Below, piece by piece: positions 17,048 to 24,251 of a stretch of 64,000 bases of DNA (position 1 is its first letter; the number at the start of each line of letters is the position of its first letter). The stretch comes from Mycobacterium lentiflavum. GTDB lineage: Bacteria > Actinomycetota > Actinomycetes > Mycobacteriales > Mycobacteriaceae. The stretch lies in NCBI RefSeq assembly GCF_022374895.2, contig NZ_CP092423.2, positions 4,154,001-4,218,000 of the forward strand, written 5' to 3'. The notes beneath the pieces were generated by a model that saw nothing but the letters and a program-made list of their open reading frames with translations, was not told the DNA's origin and searched no databases. A program made the translations under genes and the position numbers.

Positions 17048-17994
17048 TCGCGGTCAGGAGGCGCAGCGGCCTTGGCCGGCGCATCGAAGAATGTCGTCAT
17101 GTCGACGCCACGCTCGTATTCCGCCATCCACACCGCGGCCCACTGCGGCAACGGCTGGTCTGCCGGATTGTGGTACGGAGCCTGCGACATGATGAGCCGC
17201 AATATCATTGCTACCAGTTCGCGCGATGGGACATCGTGAAACATGCTGGGGGGCAATACTTTGCGCGATGGTCCTACGAATCGGAGCCGCAGCCGGCGCT
17301 TCAGTTCGGTGACTACCACGCCGGACGTCATGGTCCGGTGGGCGGACAGCCCTCCTCGATCGGTGGCGGGCACGTGGCGATCGAAACCGTGCGCGATCGC
17401 CTCGACCACCGACATCACATGTTTGGCCGTCGCAAAGGTGTACCTCGACCGGCTCCATCGATGACGCGTCAGGTGATCGCAGATGATGAGGCCGGAACTG
17501 CGGTGCTCAATCTCCTCGACGAAGTGCCACAAGATCAACGATGCGATTCGCGGATCGCCGCCGCCGAAGATCGAATCACGGTGGTCCAGGAAGACCTTGA
17601 ACAGCGGCGTGAAGGTGGCTTCGATGTTCGCCACGTAGGAGACGTGGAACTCAGTGGATCGGCTCGCGAGTAACGAATCGAAGAGATCCGTGACCTCCCG
17701 TTGAGTTTCCTTTAGTCCTGGATACTGCTTGATCAGGGTGTTCATGTGCTTACGGTGTGCCCATGAGTGCTGGCCCTCCTGCCGCACGAAGGCCTCCATC
17801 TCCTCGGCGACCTTAGGGTCAGTGACTCGATCCTTGGCGTCCCTCAGCGCGTTGATGATGTACTGCTCGAAGGGGACGGCGAAAAAAGTGAACAGGTTGC
17901 CGAATATCCCAAACATCGGGTTCGCCGGCTGCCACTGAAACGGGACTGTGTCATCGAAGGTCCACGGCAACTTGCGAATCACCAGATCAGTCAT
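17044..17994 (-). CDS. Predicted metal-dependent hydrolase, ferritin-like (PF10118 type)
   Basis: 316 residues from the ATG at 17994 (MTDLVIRKLPWTFDD), which follows GGGGA; a longer start at 18039 is less likely. The helical core has repeated metal-ligand motifs: RQEGQHSWAHRKHM (about 74-87), FHVSYVANIEATFT, and WHFVEEIEHRSSG. The E-x2-H and EE-x2-H pairs are spaced as in di-metal helical bundles. The family is annotated as predicted metal-dependent hydrolase; its chemistry is unknown to me. It is divergent from the amidohydrolase gene, suggesting shared control, and possibly acts in the same catabolic route. Confidence 0.65.
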   Translation of the reverse strand: MTDLVIRKLPWTFDDTVPFQWQPANPMFGIFGNLFTFFAVPFEQYIINALRDAKDRVTDPKVAEEMEAFVRQEGQHSWAHRKHMNTLIKQYPGLKETQREVTDLFDSLLASRSTEFHVSYVANIEATFTPLFKVFLDHRDSIFGGGDPRIASLILWHFVEEIEHRSSGLIICDHLTRHRWSRSRYTFATAKHVMSVVEAIAHGFDRHVPATDRGGLSAHRTMTSGVVVTELKRRLRLRFVGPSRKVLPPSMFHDVPSRELVAMILRLIMSQAPYHNPADQPLPQWAAVWMAEYERGVDMTTFFDAPAKAAAPPDRD

Positions 17995-18032
17995 CTGCGC
18001 ATCCCCAGGCTCGTCGAGGGTCTGCGCACGAT

Positions 18033-18055
18033 CATACACTTTAGACTTTTGTATG
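18033..18055. promoter_or_regulatory. Weak inverted repeat in the divergent promoter
   Basis: CATAC at 18033-18037 mirrors GTATG at 18051-18055 around an AT-rich centre containing TTAGAC, in the gap between the two divergent island genes. The related string CTAGAC occurs in the operator-like repeat at 22113. A regulator site is possible but the match is short. Confidence 0.25.
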
Positions 18056-18174
18056 GTGTGATTTTCGGCCTGCTGCGGAGTTCATCACCATCCACGTACG
18101 TCAGCAGCGTATGGTCAAGCGAGCAGGTGAGCAGCGCCAGGCGCGACTGCCGATCTAGATGGCGAGGGACGGGT

Positions 18175-19995
18175 ATGTCATACGACACGATCATCCGAAA
18201 CGGACGGTGGTTTGACGGGACTGGAGCGCCCTCGGCCATCCGCAATATCGGAATTTCGGGCGGGCACGTGACCGCAGTCTCGACCGACAACCTCGACGAA
18301 GCCGGTTGCCCCAACGTCATTGACGCATCCGGAAAGTGGGTTGTCCCCGGGTTCCTCGACATTCACACGCACTACGACATCGAGGTCCTCGAAGGCCCCG
18401 GGTTGGCAGAGTCGGTCAGGCACGGCGTGACAACCGTGGCAACGGGATCGTGCTCGATATCAACCATTCACGTCGATGCCGAAGAAGCCGGCGACCTCTT
18501 CGGCCGAGTCGAGGCGATCCCTCGCGAATATGTGATCAAGTCGATCGGCGCGCACAAGACGTGGCGCAACGGCGAGGAGTACATCGCGGCGATCGAGGGA
18601 CTGCCGCTGGGCCCGAATCTGTGCTCCTTCATTGGACATTCGGATATCCGCACCGTCACCATGGGGCTCGACCGCTCCACCAACGACGACGTCAAGCCGA
18701 CCCGCGCCGAAGTGGCGCGCATGGAGCGGATGCTGACCGAGGCGCTCGATGCCGGCTTCATCGGTTTGTCGACTAATCAGCTCCGGTTCGACAAACTCGA
18801 CGGGCAGACGTGCCGGTCGCGCACACTGCCGTCCACCTACGCTAAATGGCAAGAGAACCGCCGACTGCAGACGCTGGTGCGCACCCGGGGCCGCGTCCTG
18901 CAATCGGCTCCCGACATCGGCATGCCGCTGCGGATGGTGGTCCAGGCAGTGCAGTCGATCGGGTTGTTTCGCACGCCGCTGAAGACCAGCCTGCTGGCTG
19001 CGGCGGACGCCAAGTCAAATCCTGTCGCGTTCTACTTCCTCAAGGGACTGGCCACCGCGGTCAATGGGCTCGGCGCTGACTTCCGCTTTCAGCATCTGCC
19101 GGTACCGTTCACCGTCTACGCCGACGGCATCGACTTCGTCATCTTTGAGGAGTTCGGATCGGGGCAGGAAGCGATGCACCTGGCAGACTGTCTGGAACGC
19201 GACGAGTTGATGCGCGACGAGGCCTACCGCCGGCGGTTCCGCAAAGACTACGACCAGAAGTTCGGAATTCGGGTGTGGCACCGCGACTTTTTCGACGCGA
19301 TGATCACGGATTGCCCGGATCGGTCAGTCGTCGGAAAGTCGTTCGGCGAGGTCGGCATTGATCGCGGCGGCCTGCACCCCGTCGACGCATTCCTCGACCT
19401 GGTACTCGAACACGGCACCAAACTTCGCTGGTTCACCACTATCTCCAACCACCGCCCCGAAGTACTCAAGAAGTTCGCCACCGAGCCCTACACCCAGTTG
19501 GGATTCTCGGATGCCGGTGCGCACCTTCGGAATATGGCTTTCTACAACATGGGCCTGCGGCTGCTCAAGCACGTGCAGGACGCGGCAAAGGCCGGAAGAC
19601 CTTTCATGACAGTCGAACACGCCGTACATCGCCTCAGTGGCGAAATCGCCGACTGGTATGGGATCGACGCCGGCCACCTGCGCATCGGCGATCGGGCGGA
19701 CCTGTCGATCATCGATCCCGAGCGTCTCGATGACTCCCTGGAGGAGTACGCCGAAGAACGCGTAGAACAGTACGGCGGGTTGTCCCGCATGGTGAATCGC
19801 AACGACGCCACCGTCGTCGCGGTGTTCGTCGGCGGCCGGCAGGTGGTGGCAAACGGCGTACCCACCGACATCCTCGGGAAGGTGCGTACCGGCAGCTTCC
19901 TGCGCGCCGGCCGGCGATCACCTGCCGTGGCGCCGGCGTCCACCGCGCGCAGCGGCGCCGCCGACGAGAACGCGAACGGATTTGCGCGTCGGTGA
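18175..19995 (+). CDS. N-acyl-D-amino-acid deacylase-type amidohydrolase
   Basis: 606 residues from the ATG at 18175 behind GAGGGA. Amidohydrolase superfamily: the composite beta domain starts MSYDTIIRNGRWFDGTG, metal ligands His64 and His66 lie in GFLDIHTHYD, and later come ATGSCSIST, SIGAHKT, and the C-terminal LGFSDAGAHLRNMAFYN holding the catalytic Asp. The end LRIGDRADLSIIDPERL closes the beta domain. The family removes acyl groups from D-amino acids or opens cyclic amides; the true substrate here is unknown. A large insert (about 215-330) is longer than in classical D-aminoacylases. It sits with oxidative catabolism genes. Confidence 0.75.
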   Translation: MSYDTIIRNGRWFDGTGAPSAIRNIGISGGHVTAVSTDNLDEAGCPNVIDASGKWVVPGFLDIHTHYDIEVLEGPGLAESVRHGVTTVATGSCSISTIHVDAEEAGDLFGRVEAIPREYVIKSIGAHKTWRNGEEYIAAIEGLPLGPNLCSFIGHSDIRTVTMGLDRSTNDDVKPTRAEVARMERMLTEALDAGFIGLSTNQLRFDKLDGQTCRSRTLPSTYAKWQENRRLQTLVRTRGRVLQSAPDIGMPLRMVVQAVQSIGLFRTPLKTSLLAAADAKSNPVAFYFLKGLATAVNGLGADFRFQHLPVPFTVYADGIDFVIFEEFGSGQEAMHLADCLERDELMRDEAYRRRFRKDYDQKFGIRVWHRDFFDAMITDCPDRSVVGKSFGEVGIDRGGLHPVDAFLDLVLEHGTKLRWFTTISNHRPEVLKKFATEPYTQLGFSDAGAHLRNMAFYNMGLRLLKHVQDAAKAGRPFMTVEHAVHRLSGEIADWYGIDAGHLRIGDRADLSIIDPERLDDSLEEYAEERVEQYGGLSRMVNRNDATVVAVFVGGRQVVANGVPTDILGKVRTGSFLRAGRRSPAVAPASTARSGAADENANGFARR

Positions 19996-20002
19996 GGTGC
20001 AG

Positions 20003-20165
20003 TCAGCCCAGCGCTCTACCCAATTCCTGGGCGAAAACGCGGACCATGTGCTGAACGCCAATCTCGTTGCGGCCGATGATCATATGATCATGCTGGCCAT
20101 GGCGGACGCCCTGTCCGCTTTGCGGTAGCTCGCGAAGTCTTCATCGCCCGCCGCCGCGTGCACTG
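20003..20165 (-). pseudogene. C-terminal remnant of a Rieske oxygenase alpha subunit, frameshifted
   Basis: The minus strand encodes DHMIIGRNEIGVQHM ending in a TGA at 20003-20005. The intact Rieske oxygenase at 51586-52737 ends with the parallel DHLVFGRNEPGLQHR. Just upstream, in another frame, lies GDEDFASYRKADRA, which parallels RDEDYKLVEALQA of that gene. The two pieces are in the right order but different frames, so a frameshift is present, and everything upstream of about 20165 is lost. The remainder of 19996-20232 shows no other gene. Confidence 0.6.
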
Positions 20166-20232
20166 CCCCTTCGTTGGGGTCGTGGGCGATCACGGCAACG
20201 CGCTGCAGTGGACGTATGGAATCCTGTTGCTG

Positions 20233-20916
20233 ATGCGAACACATGGGTGGTCGGGCGCCACGCCGGCCGACGATGAGGAGGCAATCGCCCGTATCCTCGA
20301 CGCCGCACGGCGCCGGATCGATCTATCCGGCACGGACTTCGGCATTTCCGACGTGGCGAAGGACGTCGGCGTCACCCGTCAGACTGTCTATCGCTACTTC
20401 CCCAGCACCGAAGCACTGTTGTTCGCGACGTCGATCGCGGAAGTCGGCCCGTTCCTGGACAGCTTGGCCGCCCACGTGCACAAGATCCACGACCCGGCCG
20501 AAGCGGTAGTCGAGGGAATCGCCCACACGCTGGAAAGGCTTCCCCACGAGCGGTACCTGAGCCTGCTGTTGACCCCGGGCAAGGCCAGCACATTTTCGGC
20601 CGGCGTCACCTCTGACGTCGCGATGGCGTTCGGACGCTCAATAGTCGAGAGGTTCAACGTTGACTGGGACAGTGCAGGGCTCGTCGGCGATGAACTCGAT
20701 CGGCTGGTCGAGTTCATGCTGCGGATCTTCCAATCGTTGGTCATCGATCCTGGGCGCCCGCCACATCGAGGCCAGGAATTGCGAGCGTTCCTGCGCAGGT
20801 GGGTTGCGCCGGCGATCTCCCTCAACGCTCCGCTCAGTCCGGCCGCCCGACCGAACAAAAAGACGACTAAGGGTGCCCCGCAGACGAAGTCACGCACCAA
20901 GGCCAAAATCCGTTAG
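20233..20916 (+). CDS. TetR-family transcriptional regulator (island)
   Basis: About 227 residues from the ATG at 20233 (MRTHGWSGATPADDEEA); an upstream frame reaching 20158 overlaps the Rieske remnant and is not used. Helix-turn-helix at about 38-57 (ISDVAKDVGVTRQTVYRYF). The ligand domain is helical with no recognised signature. The last 20 residues are Lys/Thr-rich (PNKKTTKGAPQTKSRTKAK), an unusual basic tail. It probably controls the neighbouring epoxide hydrolase/BVMO pair, whose promoter has an inverted repeat at 22113. The stop lies 5 bp from the convergent hydrolase. Confidence 0.8.
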   Translation: MRTHGWSGATPADDEEAIARILDAARRRIDLSGTDFGISDVAKDVGVTRQTVYRYFPSTEALLFATSIAEVGPFLDSLAAHVHKIHDPAEAVVEGIAHTLERLPHERYLSLLLTPGKASTFSAGVTSDVAMAFGRSIVERFNVDWDSAGLVGDELDRLVEFMLRIFQSLVIDPGRPPHRGQELRAFLRRWVAPAISLNAPLSPAARPNKKTTKGAPQTKSRTKAKIR

Positions 20917-20921
20917 GTGAG

Positions 20922-22070
20922 TCAGAAGATCCCTTGTTCTCGCAGCGTCTGCCCAAATGCGTTGACGTCGGCCGCAAAGAGATGCGGCTGCTCGAAAGCC
21001 GCGAAGTGACCGCCTCGCTCCTGGACGGTGTAATGCAGCAGGTTGTAGCGCTTCTCGGCCCATACTCTCGGGACCCGCATCAGTTCATACGGATACACGG
21101 CGTAGCCGGTCGGAACGTCGACCCGGCCCGTCCACTCGCTCAGGGCGCCGGTGCCCGCTCGCGCCGCTTCGGCGTACAACCTGGCCGCAGACGTTGCGGT
21201 ACCGGTGAGCCAGTACAACATCAGGTTGTCGATCAGCCGGTCAGTTCGGATTGGCATCCCGTCGCGGATGTCGCTCCACGCATGAAACTTCTCCAGGATC
21301 CAGCCGGCGAGGCCGAGCGGTGAATCATTTAGTCCGAAACCCAGCGAGTGCGGTCGGGTCCCTTGCAGTTCCATGTAGGCCGTGCCGCCGGCCATCCGCT
21401 CCGCAGACGTGATCATCGCAGCCAGTTCAGTCTCGGTCACGCCGGTCATCGCGTCGGAGCCGTCACCGTCGAATGGCGAGAACAGCATGTTGGTGTGGAT
21501 GGCGGCCACCCGGTGCGAGAAGTGCTCGCCTAGGTAGCGGACGACGAGCGCGCCCCAGTCGCCGCCTTGCGCCACGTATCGCGAATATCCGAGTTGACCC
21601 ATCACGTCGTCCACTGCGGCCGCGACCTTCGCCGTGTCCACACCCCGTTCGGTAGTCGGCCCGGAGAATCCATAACCCGGCATGGAGAACACGACGACAT
21701 GGAACTGCTCACGGAGCAGCGGAAGAACATCGAAGAATTCGACGATCGAACCGGGCCATCCGTGGATCAGCACCAACGGAATCGCGCTGTTATCAGCCGA
21801 TGGAACGTGCAGCAGGTGCACCCGCTGTCCAGCGGCAGTCGCAATAAAAGATCCCCACCCGTTGAGTTCGGCTTCGGTGGCCCGCCAGTCATAGCCGTCA
21901 CGCCAACGGTCGATGAGCGACCGGAGCGCCGCCTGCTCGGTTCCGTAATCCCATCCGGCTCCGTCGAGTTCGTCGGGCCACCGGGCGGATTCGAGGCGCC
22001 GCCGCAGATCGTCCAAATCACCGTCGGCGACCGAGACCTTGAAGGGCGTGGGCTCATGGACCGCTGCCAT
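20922..22070 (-). CDS. Epoxide hydrolase (EHN plus alpha/beta-hydrolase)
   Basis: 382 residues from the ATG at 22070, which follows AAGGAGG; a start at 22097 is rejected. The N-terminal epoxide-hydrolase domain (about 6-100) includes FKVSVADGDLDDLRRRLESA and WDYGTEQ. The alpha/beta-hydrolase part has the oxyanion motif HGWPG (103-107), nucleophile Asp171 in QGGDWG and general-base His355 in GGHFAAFEQP. This is the layout of microsomal-type epoxide hydrolases, which open epoxides to diols. Divergent from the BVMO gene with an 83-bp shared promoter, it is likely co-regulated with it. Confidence 0.87.
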   Translation of the reverse strand: MAAVHEPTPFKVSVADGDLDDLRRRLESARWPDELDGAGWDYGTEQAALRSLIDRWRDGYDWRATEAELNGWGSFIATAAGQRVHLLHVPSADNSAIPLVLIHGWPGSIVEFFDVLPLLREQFHVVVFSMPGYGFSGPTTERGVDTAKVAAAVDDVMGQLGYSRYVAQGGDWGALVVRYLGEHFSHRVAAIHTNMLFSPFDGDGSDAMTGVTETELAAMITSAERMAGGTAYMELQGTRPHSLGFGLNDSPLGLAGWILEKFHAWSDIRDGMPIRTDRLIDNLMLYWLTGTATSAARLYAEAARAGTGALSEWTGRVDVPTGYAVYPYELMRVPRVWAEKRYNLLHYTVQERGGHFAAFEQPHLFAADVNAFGQTLREQGIF

Positions 22071-22112
22071 TCGACCTCCTTCAGCTGTATCCGACATGAT
22101 GCTAACGTACGG

Positions 22113-22138
22113 CTAGACATAAATGATGATCTGTCTAG
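22113..22138. promoter_or_regulatory. Operator-like inverted repeat between epoxide hydrolase and BVMO genes
   Basis: CTAGACA (22113-22119) and TGTCTAG (22132-22138) are exact inverted copies 12 bp apart, centred in the 83-bp divergent promoter and just upstream of the BVMO ribosome site. The island TetR is the obvious candidate binder. Confidence 0.5.
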
Positions 22139-22153
22139 TCATGCGGAGGCATT

Positions 22154-24142
22154 GTGCAGGTGACTGCTTCGTCATCGGAATCGACAGACCTCGGCCGATT
22201 GCTCGGTCTCCCGTTCGATGACGCCGATGACGTCATCCGGGACGCCGTCGACCAGGCGAGTGTTCCGGCGTTGTTGATGTCGATGGTGCACATGACCGGC
22301 GATATGGGCTTACTGGAGGAACTTCCGCGACCATTCATGCTGATCGCGATGGATCTGCAGGGCGCGATGAGCGAGCCCGACAAAGAGTTGGTGCGTAACC
22401 GCGCCTTCGAGGTGATCCGCGACTACCGCGACCGCGGCTGTCCCCCGCCGTTCATTCCGAATGCCGAACAGATGCGGGTGATGTTCGAGGCGATATCGGC
22501 CGGGCAGGTCACCGAGGAGTATCTGGACTACGTCGCCGCGGACCTGCGGTTCAGCGATGCCGATCAATGCGGGCCGGTACTCGAGTCCACGCCCGAGCAG
22601 CGGGAAGCGTTCCCCGTGGTCGTCATCGGGTGTGGCGAGGCCGGCCTGCTGGCCGGCATCAAGCTCCAGGCGGCCGGCCTGCCGTTCACGATCATCGAAA
22701 AGCAGTCGGCGGTGGGTGGAACCTGGTTGGCCAACCGCTATCCGGGCTGTCGAGTGGACATCGCCAACCAGTATTACGCGTACTCGTTTGAGCCACTTGA
22801 CCATTGGACGCATTACTTCTCCGAGCAGCCCGAGATCCTGCGGTACCTGGACGGCGTTGCCACGCGCTACAACATCGCACCCGACGTGCGATTCAACACC
22901 GAGGTGACCGGTGCGGACTGGGACGAGGAATCGGCAACCTGGCGGGTGGCGATCCGAGCGGCGGACGGTACCGAGGAGACACTGAGCGCGCGCGCCCTGA
23001 TCTGCGCGGTCGGCCAGTTCAGCAACTCGGTGATTCCGGATATCAAGGGGGCCAGCGATTTTCGCGGGCCATCCTTCCACACAGCCGACTGGCGCGACGA
23101 CATCGACCTGACAGGTAAGCGGGTAGCGGTCATCGGAGCAGGCGCCAGCGGATTCCAGCTCGTGCCCGCGATCGCCGACTCGACTCAGCACGTCGACGTC
23201 TACCAGCGCACCCCGCAGTGGATGGCGCCCAACCCGATCTACCACGAGGCCATCCCCGAGGGCGCCAGGTGGGCGATCCGCCATCTGCCCTACTACGGAA
23301 GGTGGTCACGGTTCGTGTCGTGGTGGCCGATCGCCGACGCACTCGACGAGCAGGTGAGGATCGACCCGCACTGGGACGACGGCGGACTCTCTTGCAGTGA
23401 GTCGAACCACGCGATTCGCGAGATGTTCATCGCCTGGATGCGGGTCTTCTGCACCGATGAGGGACTCCTCGCGAAGGTGACCCCGAACTATCCCCCGATG
23501 GGCAAGCGAACATTGCAGGACAACGGAACCTGGCTCACCACACTTCAACGCGACGACGTCGAGCTGATCACCGACGGCATCGCGGAGATTACGGCTGACG
23601 GCGTACGCACCGCGGATGGCATACATCGACCCGCCGATGTGCTGGTGTGGGCGACCGGTTTCGACGTCAATCACCAACTCGGGCCCATCAATGTCCGGGG
23701 ACTCGACGGACTAGAGCTGAACGAAGCCTGGGGCGATTCCGCGTACGCCTACCTGGGTGTCACCGTGCCCGGGTTCCCCAACTTCTTCTGCATGTTCGGC
23801 CCCGGCACCAACGCTGTGAACGGGGCCAGCATTATTTACAACTCGGAATGCCAGATGCGCTACATCATGGGCTGCATCGACATGGTGCTGGCGGGCGGTT
23901 TCGGCTCCGCAACGGTACGCGCGGACGTGTGCGACGACTACAACCGCCGCAGCCAGCAACGGCTCAAGGAGATGGTGTACACCCACCCGGCGGTCTCCAG
24001 CAGCTACTACAAGAACGCCGCGGGCCACGTGCCGACGTTGTATGGGTTCCGGATCTTCGACTATTGGAGATGGACCAACCGCCCAAACCCCGGCGACTAC
24101 GAATTGCGCCGCACCGGAGTTGCTCTCGGTCCGGAAGCATGA
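22154..24142 (+). CDS. Baeyer-Villiger monooxygenase
   Basis: 662 residues; GTG start at 22154 behind GGAGG. After a helical N-terminal extension of about 150 residues, the FAD-binding GxGxxG is at 159-164 (IGCGEAGLLAG). The BVMO fingerprint FRGPSFHTADW spans 303-313 (FxGxxxHxxxW), and the NADPH-binding GxGxxG is at 328-333 (IGAGASGFQL). Such enzymes insert oxygen next to a ketone to make esters or lactones. The long N-terminal extension is found in a subset of actinobacterial BVMOs. With the epoxide hydrolase it suggests ring opening of an alicyclic or terpenoid compound. Confidence 0.9.
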   Translation: MQVTASSSESTDLGRLLGLPFDDADDVIRDAVDQASVPALLMSMVHMTGDMGLLEELPRPFMLIAMDLQGAMSEPDKELVRNRAFEVIRDYRDRGCPPPFIPNAEQMRVMFEAISAGQVTEEYLDYVAADLRFSDADQCGPVLESTPEQREAFPVVVIGCGEAGLLAGIKLQAAGLPFTIIEKQSAVGGTWLANRYPGCRVDIANQYYAYSFEPLDHWTHYFSEQPEILRYLDGVATRYNIAPDVRFNTEVTGADWDEESATWRVAIRAADGTEETLSARALICAVGQFSNSVIPDIKGASDFRGPSFHTADWRDDIDLTGKRVAVIGAGASGFQLVPAIADSTQHVDVYQRTPQWMAPNPIYHEAIPEGARWAIRHLPYYGRWSRFVSWWPIADALDEQVRIDPHWDDGGLSCSESNHAIREMFIAWMRVFCTDEGLLAKVTPNYPPMGKRTLQDNGTWLTTLQRDDVELITDGIAEITADGVRTADGIHRPADVLVWATGFDVNHQLGPINVRGLDGLELNEAWGDSAYAYLGVTVPGFPNFFCMFGPGTNAVNGASIIYNSECQMRYIMGCIDMVLAGGFGSATVRADVCDDYNRRSQQRLKEMVYTHPAVSSSYYKNAAGHVPTLYGFRIFDYWRWTNRPNPGDYELRRTGVALGPEA

Positions 24143-24251
24143 TGACGTATGTGCCGACTCGCATACTCCAACGGGGCACTGAGTCGCGAGGCCGGGTAGT
24201 GGGTTTGTCTCCCATGGCTGATGACCAGGGCTGGCCGCTGACCCTTCGCTC

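Noticed and set aside
20158..20232. Upstream start for the island TetR at 20158
   Set aside because: The extra 25 residues are encoded over the Rieske remnant and lack a ribosome site. The ATG at 20233 gives a normal TetR N-terminus.
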